Positions 35,901-44,900 of a DNA stretch of 64,000 nucleotides are shown piece by piece; the first letter of the stretch is position 1; each line of letters begins with the position of its first letter. A model generated the notes under the pieces. That model did not search any database. It saw nothing but the letters and a program-made list of their open reading frames with translations, and was not told where the DNA came from. The stretch lies in assembly GCA_013397435.1 (NCBI GenBank), contig VZRG01000746.1, forward strand, positions 192,712 to 256,711. Reading direction: 5' to 3'. The position numbers were made by a program, and so were the translations under genes. Origin of the DNA: Erythrocercus mccallii. Its lineage: Eukaryota > Chordata > Aves > Passeriformes > Dicruridae.

Positions 35901-38900
35901 GTAGTCAATCAGCCATCACTTTAACGGGCTATTTCAGTCAACCCTAGTAAATGATGGCTATGCAGGTATCCACTGGCTGTGATCCGAGGCTGCAGTTTTT
36001 GTCCTTCTAACTAATTTTGACTTTTCTACTTGTGCACATCACCTTTTATATACAGTGTTCTTTTTAAAGTGTTTTTCTGTCATTTTGTTCTTGCATATTT
36101 CCTCTGCTGAATTCTTCATGGCTGCTCATAAGTAGCTTTCTAACAACCAGCAGAAGCCTGATTTCCCCTTTCCTCATTTCATCTTATTAAAAGCTTTCCG
36201 TTTTTCATATTCATCCCAGATTATCACGAGTTGAGTGCAGTGTTTCTCTTTCTGTAAAAAGCTTAGTTTTTTGTGTTCTGTTAGGCACAGGTAGTGCTGG
36301 TCTGGCTAACTCAGTGTGATGTGTATTGGCATCTCCTTTTATTAACTCAAGGATGAAAGCTTAAAACAGCCTGTTGATTCACTACTGTTGCTGATTGACC
36401 ATCACAAGTATTATCCCTGTTGTGTTTAGTTCAACCTTCATTTTAATAGTTCCTGTCAGTCACTCCTTATGTTCATCACTGAGATTCTGTGTTGGGTTTG
36501 CATGGCAGGGTACCAGGAGGGTGCAAAGGTGACTTCTGTGAGAAGCAGCTAGAAGCTTCTCTTCTGTTCAAGAGAGCCAATGCCAGCCAGCTCCAAGATG
36601 GACCTGCCACTGGCCAAAGCTGAGCCCATCAGTTATGGTGGTAGTGACTCTGGGATATTGTATTTAAGAACAGGGGGAAGATTCTGTACTAGAGCAATTG
36701 CAGGAGAGAAGTGAAACTATGTGAGTGTAGCAGCCCTGCAGACACCAAGGTCAGTGCAGAAGGAGAGGCAGGAGGTGCTCCATCCACTGGAGCAGAGGGT
36801 CCTGTGCAGCCTGTGGCAAAGATCATGGTGAAGCAGCTGTGCCCCGGAAGCGCATGGATGTTCCTACACTGGGGTGGGTGGATGTGACTGAAGGAGTCTG
36901 TGAGCCTGCAGGAAGTCTGCACTGGATTAGGTTTCTTGGCAGGACCTGTGGCCCCATGAGAGAGGAGCCCATGCTGGAGCATGTCTACTGGCAGGACTTG
37001 TGGCCCTGTGGGGGGCCCACTGCAGAGCGCCCTGTTCCAGAGGAATGGCGCACTGTGGAAGAGATCCATGCTGGAGCTGTTTGTGAAGAGCTGTAGCCCT
37101 TGAGGCGGATTCATGTATGAGAAGTTCGGAGGACTGTCTCCTGTGGGAGGGACCCCAAACTGCACTGGGGAACAAGTGAGAGGAGTCCTTCCCCTGAGGA
37201 GGGAGAACTAACCCTAACCCTGAGGAGAAAGGAGGAAGCAGCAGAGACAACATGTGATTAACTGACTGCACCTTCATTCCCTGTCCCCTTGTACTACCTG
37301 GGAGAGAGGAGGTAGAAAAAATTAGGCCCAGGAAGAAGAGAGAGCTGGGAGGAAGGCATTTTTAAAATTTGTCATCATTTCTCATGTTACTCTGACTTGC
37401 TTGGTAATAAATTAATATTCCCCGCATCAAGCCTGGTTTGTCTGTAATGGTAATTGGTGATGCCATCACTCTGTACAGAGTGATGCCTCTCTGTCCCACT
37501 CTTGACCCAGGAACCTTTGGTTGTATTTTCTCTCCTTTGTCCAGCTGAGAGAAGAGATAGAGCAGCTTTAGTGGGTACCTGGCATCCACCCAACGTCAGC
37601 CCACTACAACTTCTTGTGCACATAGCCAATGTCTACCTCTCTAGAGCCTTCTCACATTTTAGCAGGTGACTGATCAGTCATAACATGAAGTGTTTGGATT
37701 CTTTACATTTTGACATCCAATATGAAGGCTTGTATGTAAGTTTTTGAATTAATTTTCAGTAATTTCAACATCTTTTATATTGTAGGTCATGCAGGAGTGT
37801 CTGCCAGCATGATGAAGAAAAGAACATCCCACAAGTAAGTTGTTAATATATTTACTGAAAAATAGCTCTCAGTAACTGGAAGCACTGTTCTAGAAATATA
37901 TCTGTATTGTTTCACTCACTTTGATCTTGAAAATCGTGGAATAATATTCAGTCTATATATGTGTGTAGAGTCAGACTTTTAATTCTTTCAGGAAGTTAGT
38001 AGGAAAGAAAGCCCCACAGATAAAATTTGAAACGTTTTGACTGTTGACATTATATTTCATGAATACAATTTTGAAATTCGTTCTGGAATCTATAGAGAAG
38101 GTTTTTTGGGCCTGAACTTAGCCACGTCTACTGTAGGATGTCTGTTCTCTGGCACAGAGTTGTTTATGCAGTCACCTGGTTTAAAAAAACTGCAAATCAT
38201 GCTTACTAAGAACCTAGTTGGGAAGGAATCTGAGATCTATCTAATAGTGTATGTGCTATAACTGTAGTGTTGGAAAAGATTTTTAATTTTTTAAAAGTTA
38301 TGTCTGTAAGGAAGCTGGGATTGGTATGTGAGGGAAGGCTACCTGCTTTTGCTACATTTTTATAGGATGTATTTTTCCATCCTCAACATTTTAAATAGTA
38401 GCAGCTGGACACTGGTGAGTAGCTGTGTGAAAGTTGAGGTAACCTTATGGATATAATTGGTCTTAGGGTCATGCAGCAAGGTACCATATCTGGCTATATC
38501 TGGTGAGAGAAATCTAAGCTGGGTAAGTGGGAAACTTAAAATGTTACTAGCTCTTTGTAAGTGTAAAGTCATATAGTGTGTATTAATCACAAGCAATTTG
38601 TTTGGCAGGCATATTTTTCACAGTTAATCTCTTTAATCACTGTTAACAGTTTTAAATGTTTCCGAGAGACACCACCTGATGTTAAACTACTCTGATGCTT
38701 TCCACCAGCTCATCATTATCCATACTTGTCTATCTTTATAGAAGGCAAAGAGAAACATTTATTTGTTTAGGGGCAGGTAGAGTTGGTTAAAATTTAATTT
38801 CTCTTGTTCTTTTTCAACCGCTCAGAGAAAGGAGTGTATGATGGGAAGACTAACAGAGGTGGGTTGCCTTTTGTACTTGAGGGTGGCTAGATTTGTCTTT

Positions 38901-41900
38901 ATTGTTGTGTTAATATACACTTATTTAAATAAATAGGCTGTAAATTTCTTAGCATAAAGACTTTTGTGGGACATAAGAAGTTTTGTTCCTAAGTGACATA
39001 ATTTTGAGGTATTTAACTTAAGCATCCAGCTTAGTTTTATATGAATTTAGCCTAGCTAAATTGTTTATTGATAAGGGTTTTTTGTACCAAGCCAAGATGA
39101 CTTCTTGTGTGCTGCTTACTGACTTGTCTGAGAATGAAGTAGAGTAGTAGAGTATTGTTTATAGTTTACCATAAATGAGTAGGATATGAATATGATGTAA
39201 TATTATATGCTGATACTGCTCTGAGCCAACATGATAGACCATGAGTTATGCTTTGTCACTGATCAGCTATTTATTAAGTTACCTCCTCATTTAAGGAAAA
39301 AGAAGCCTACTGGCACTCAAAGGCCATTGAGATTTTAAAGGTTTGTTTTCAGAAGGTTTGTGGCAGAGGAAGGAACAAGGCATGACTCAATAATTGAGGT
39401 TGTGATAGACTGAGCAGTGTGGATGAGCCTTCTGAACTCTTTAAATGGTAGTTAACTGTTGAGCCTTTTGGAAATGGTTCCCATGGTTAATAGGACAGTT
39501 CTTCCAAGTGCTCTGTCTCTGTGGGTAGTGGTGATCTCTGCCAATATGAAGCTGACCTCACTGGCATCAGATCAGTCAGAAAACTCACAGGTGTCATTTT
39601 TTTCTACCCTTAGTGTATAAGCATAGTGCAAGATCTAGCACATGTATGGAACAATCCTTTCTACACAGGCTCTTCAGATTTCTTGTAGTCAACAGTTCAG
39701 AGACTTCAAGGTGTAGGTTATAATTTAACTACAAGTGAACTTAAACATTTTGAAATTTTGATACCACTTTAAGGTAACATACTCTTGTTTTCTGCAGCAT
39801 CTAGAGCTGCAATTCACAACTGAATGATGTTTTTAATTTTGAGGGAGTACACAATGTACTTTAAAACTTGTCTTAATTAATGTGCCTCATAGTCTGAATA
39901 TTGTGAAAAGTAGTTAATAACAATTCTCTGATCACAATTCTTAGTTGTAGACATTAATAAGATCACAGTTGTATTAAGTTTTGTATCCTATTTTCAATAG
40001 CTTTTCTGGTTTGTACCATGAAAGATTTGAAAGCATACTGACTATTGCTGCTGTACTGCTTCTATAGTGTTTTACAGTTTTCATTCCAGTTTTTCACAGT
40101 TGTGCGTATTCTGCATGTCTGAGAGATGTGGTTTTCTTTCCTCCTTCTGGGTTTTTTCTTGGTGGTTTTCTTTTCCCCTTGTGGTGTTTTTCTGAGATGA
40201 CATGATCAGGATAAAAAACAATCAACAACAAACCTAAATGAGTAACTCTAGAGGTTACTGGGCATTGCCATTCCTGTTTTTCTAAATGCTAGTTTGTGCT
40301 TTAAGTACAACCCTCTGGTAATGGCTGATTTTTCTGCCACCAGTCCTCTGCAGTTCTGCAATATGTTGGTTTCCCAGGTAGCAGTTGCCAAATTGAAGTT
40401 TGTGCAAGGACCGTATAAACACAGCTTTAACATCTGGGCAGATTTCCTTCTGGTGTGTCTTTAGAATGTTTCCAAAGTATCTGGTTCTGATAATGAAACT
40501 TCATTGCATTAGATTTTACTTAACAGCTTACAGCCTGCAAGATAAAGAAGAGGATCAGAAACTTTTGGGAATCATAGGGCCATTTGCAATGAGGATGTTT
40601 CTGATATGTCAAGAATTATTTCCAAGATTGCTAGTTTTTGTTTTTCCTGGCTTTGTGTCTTACATGTCTAATTGTTTTCAAATATTCAAGAGCAAATGTC
40701 TGTGGAAATTATAAAGATTATTGTAATGAAAGAGAAGGAGAAAATGTATCAGACCTTCTGGATGGAGCATCATAGAAGGTTATTTGTGTAACTTGATTTA
40801 TTACAAAAATGCCACACTGTTGAGGAAAGGACAGTTTCTTGGTTTCTTGGTTGTCTTACATGGAAGTACATTCATAACTTAGTAGTAGTTAGAAACTTTT
40901 GCTTGCTTGCTTACTATATTCAGATGCAAGAAGTAGGTTTTCTTGGTAATGTACTAGTTTGAATATCTTATTTCTTATAGTATGAACCAGTTCAAACAAG
41001 AAGTGAGCATCTGTTCAGTAATGCAACCTTCAAACAAAAATTTGAACTGCAAGTACACCTAGAGGGTACTTAATTTAATTCCTAATGCTTTTTGCTCTAT
41101 GAGGCATTTTAAACTCAGTTATGTTGTCTTCTTCCATCTTTTTTTAGAATGAGTATAAAATTTTTTGCCTTATTGTTCCAAACTAAATATTAAAGTGGAT
41201 TATTCTTTGTAGGCAGAAAGTAAAGTTGCCTGGGAGGTTGAATATCAATGGCATTATAATCTTTTTCAATGATGAAATGATGGGGAACACAAACTGCTTA
41301 AACTAGACAAAGCAATGTCAGCTTAAATGTCTTTTTCTTTCTAGTTGTTTTTATTCGCTTCAGAATGAAGCAATGTATCATTAGCACTAATTAAATGTAT
41401 TGAATACAAAACAAACTCAATTTTATTGTGCTGAGAACCAGAGCTCTGATTTTACTTTGTAATCATAAGCTATTACTGACACTTAATACAATTAGAAACA
41501 CATACATACACTTGAGCAGAACTAGAATTTGAAAATGCATTCTGGTTTTTGCATAAAATTAGAACCAGCTTTGTGGGATAATATCTCAACAGGAACTCCA
41601 ACCTGTTACAGTTATCTGTATTATCAAAGTTAGGAATGAAAAACTACAATCTGATCTTTGAAAACTTCAGATGATAACAAAAGTGAAATTTGAAAACAGC
41701 CTTGTTAAGATTTACATGATGAATTCAAGTCTGGAGGTGGGACAAGTACTGAATTTAATTGTGTATCTTGTTTTTAATAGGTACGATTACAGTTATGATA
41801 CAGCATTAAACATTCCAGTATCATATTGTGAGTGTATTAGTCTGAAATACTGCTTCCAAGATTTCTGTGGTGTGATTGTTATCTGTATTTTTTGGATTAT

Positions 41901-44900
41901 ATAGGGACTTCTGTGAGAGCATTCATCATACCTGGAGACCTTTTTCTTTGATCACTGTCTCTAATCTAAGGAAGAATATTGCCATCTGCAACTGACCATC
42001 TTTCAATTGTTACTTTTAAGCTAGTTGTGTGCATAGATTACTGCCATTGAAATGATGGCAGTACAAGTACAAGATAGCCATTATTTATTTTACAACTAGT
42101 TGACATCCAGGAGAATTTTGTATATTGTCATAGTGCCCTGTAGTTTGATTCTTAGTTGCATCAGAATAGCACAGAGGGAATTTCCATGCCAGTTCCATGA
42201 AAATATCAGAAGGACAAAAAAGTTACTTGATCTGTTTTCCACACAAAGGAGTATTCCTTCTATGGCCATTTACATTACATGCAGTTTTTCATTTTTTCAT
42301 ACTAAATAAAAAATGTTGTTGCTGTCATGTGTCTTTAAAACTACTTGGAGTCAAAATTACCTGTAAATGAAGGAGCCAAGTTTTCTTTAGGTGAAAACAG
42401 GTATGTTTTAGGGAAATGTTTTGAAAGAATTTCAGTCAGCTACATAATGCTTGCACTGACTTCTTCCTCCTGGGAAGGAGTTGTTTACTGTTCTGCAGAG
42501 AGCAACAAGGTAGCAAAGTTGTAATACTGACAGCTAACCTTGTGCTTTGAGATTTGATCAGGTGAGTTTCACTTTTTACATTCAGAGTAGCAAGGGATAG
42601 AATAGTTATTTTGGCTTAAGCAAACTAGATTTAGAATTTACTGCTAGGAAACTGACCATATACAGCACATCAAAAATGTATCACTACTTTTAAGTATGTT
42701 TTTCTTTTTTCCAGTAAAGCATGATAAGCTTTATGCCCCAATTAGAATAAGGTATGCTAAGCTATAAACTATTATTGTCATGTAAAAGCATACAGCTGTT
42801 TTCTGAAGTAGAATGTCAAATATGTATGTACTTGTTTAATATTAATGTTTGTATCTGTGTACAGAAAACATAGAAACAATGTGGGACCAAGCAAACCTAT
42901 TTCTCAACCACGAAGAAATATTGTAGGCTGCAGGATACAGCACGGATGGAAAGAAGGGAGTGGACCTGTAACACAATGGAAGGGCACAGTTCTTGATCAA
43001 GTTCCTGTAAATCCCTCACTCTATCTCATAAAGTATGATGGATTTGATTGTGTGTATGGACTAGAACTTCACAAAGATGAAAGAGTTTCAGCACTTGAAG
43101 TTCTTCCAGACAGAGTCGGTAAGTGTTTGGGGGTTTTCTCCTAAATAAATATATGTATTGGCTGACATTTATCACTAAATGTTTTCCACTAATCTCTCCA
43201 GACTTCCCCCAAGGAAAGCTGTGACCACTTAAATATTACTGGTCAATTTCATTATTGTCTCATGGCAGGTAGTCTAAATGCTCTAATTTTTTTTTTCTAT
43301 TCCACAAAGTTTTGATGATGCTAGTGAGTGCAGTGGCTGTCTTCTGTCTTTAGGTAGTACGCAGTACATTCTACATACATACATACAATGTTAATCTAAA
43401 AACTACATACAGTAGTTTTTAGATTAACATTGATATTTCTGTTAAAATTTCAACTCTAAGCCGTCTAGACTATATTGTCTATTTTGTGTGTCTAACATAA
43501 TATGGTCACATTTTTTCTTGTACTACTGCCATGTACTTATAATAATGGCAGGAAGACATTTTCTGAGTGAATTAACCTGATTAGTAATAGTGCATTTTGT
43601 TTTTCAGAATTAGCACTGGATTGTTAAGCTGCAGGTTTTTCAATCCATCAAGTTTGATATCTACTCAAGTAAAAACTAGTTTGTAAATAGAAAAAGCCGT
43701 TGCTTCTTCTAACTGCGAAGGAATTGGTAGCAGTCTGTATGATGGCATTAGGAGGAACCAAACCCCAGAGTTGAATTAATAACATCATAGAACTGCTCTG
43801 AGATAGGCCTTGTGTTTGTGCCTGTCTCTGTCTAGTGTCTAGTTAAAGTTCAGAGTCTTTGCTGCTTGATTGGTCTCTTGTTAGCTTCTATTATGATTGT
43901 TTAATCATGGGGAGTACAATAATTCATTGTTATTTTAACAATGTTCTGAAGGTCTTAGTTCTGCAGCACTAAACTCTCTGGAATGGACACTGTTTGTTTT
44001 GTGTATGAATTTACTACCTGGCAATCAGATTTGTGTATTAATCAGCATAAAGATTTTTTTTTGCAAAGATACATATCTATGCTTTTGAATGAATTTCTGA
44101 AATGCTGTCATTTCAGCTTCGTCTCGAATTAGTGATGCCCACCTGGCAGACACAATGATTGGCAAAGCTGTGGAACATATGTTTGAGACAGAGGATGGCT
44201 CAAAAGATGAATGGAGGGGGATGGTTTTGGCTCGAGCTCCTATTATGAACACATGGTTTTATATTACCTACGAGAAAGATCCTGTCTTGTACATGTACCA
44301 GCTCTTAGATGATTATAAAGAAGGTGACCTTCGCATTATGCCTGATTCAAGTAAGTAAGCCACTTACTGCTTTCTTCTGGCAGCTTTTTGTATTAAACAT
44401 TTATCTGCAGCTTTATTTATGGACAAGAAAGCTGACAAACAAATATCATATTTGTTATTCCATTTAATATTTTTTTAAAAGTATCAAAGCTAACAAATGT
44501 GGTAGTACAACAAAGAACGTCTGTGTTAACTGCTGAAATATTTAACTTTTCTCAGCAGTGACATATGCAGGGTAATACTTTTTCATAATTATTCTTAATT
44601 CTGCTGGAAATATGGGTGTGTACTACTATGGAAGACTAGGTTTTTGTTTTTTAGTGGCAACTGACAAACAGGAAGTCTTCCACTGGTGTTTACTTGTAGA
44701 AATACCATGTCTTGTGGAGTTGGCTCTTGATTTGTGTCTCTGAAGCAGTTCTTGTGGCAATGAATATTTTAGGTCAAATCAATATACTAAGAACAATTTC
44801 ACTGCGCTATGTGTCTTCCGTGTGAAAAACTTCTTGGGTAGTTGCTTGTGGGAAGGTACTTATTTTTTGAAAATTGATTTTCTCTCACATTTTGTAATGC

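Noticed and set aside
36689..37277. Overlapping ORFs of 158, 116 and 85 codons on both strands
   Set aside because: They lie wholly inside the solo LTR at 36488-37608 and reflect its GC-rich degenerate repeats, not a gene.
38665..38681. GAGACACCACCTGATG shared with the CR1 at 31025
   Set aside because: The match is about 15 bases with no flanking CR1 sequence; coincidence.
43386..43432. Hairpin as a microRNA precursor
   Set aside because: The whole structure is 47 nt with a 5-nt loop, shorter than a Drosha/Dicer substrate, and perfectly paired; kept only as an inverted repeat.
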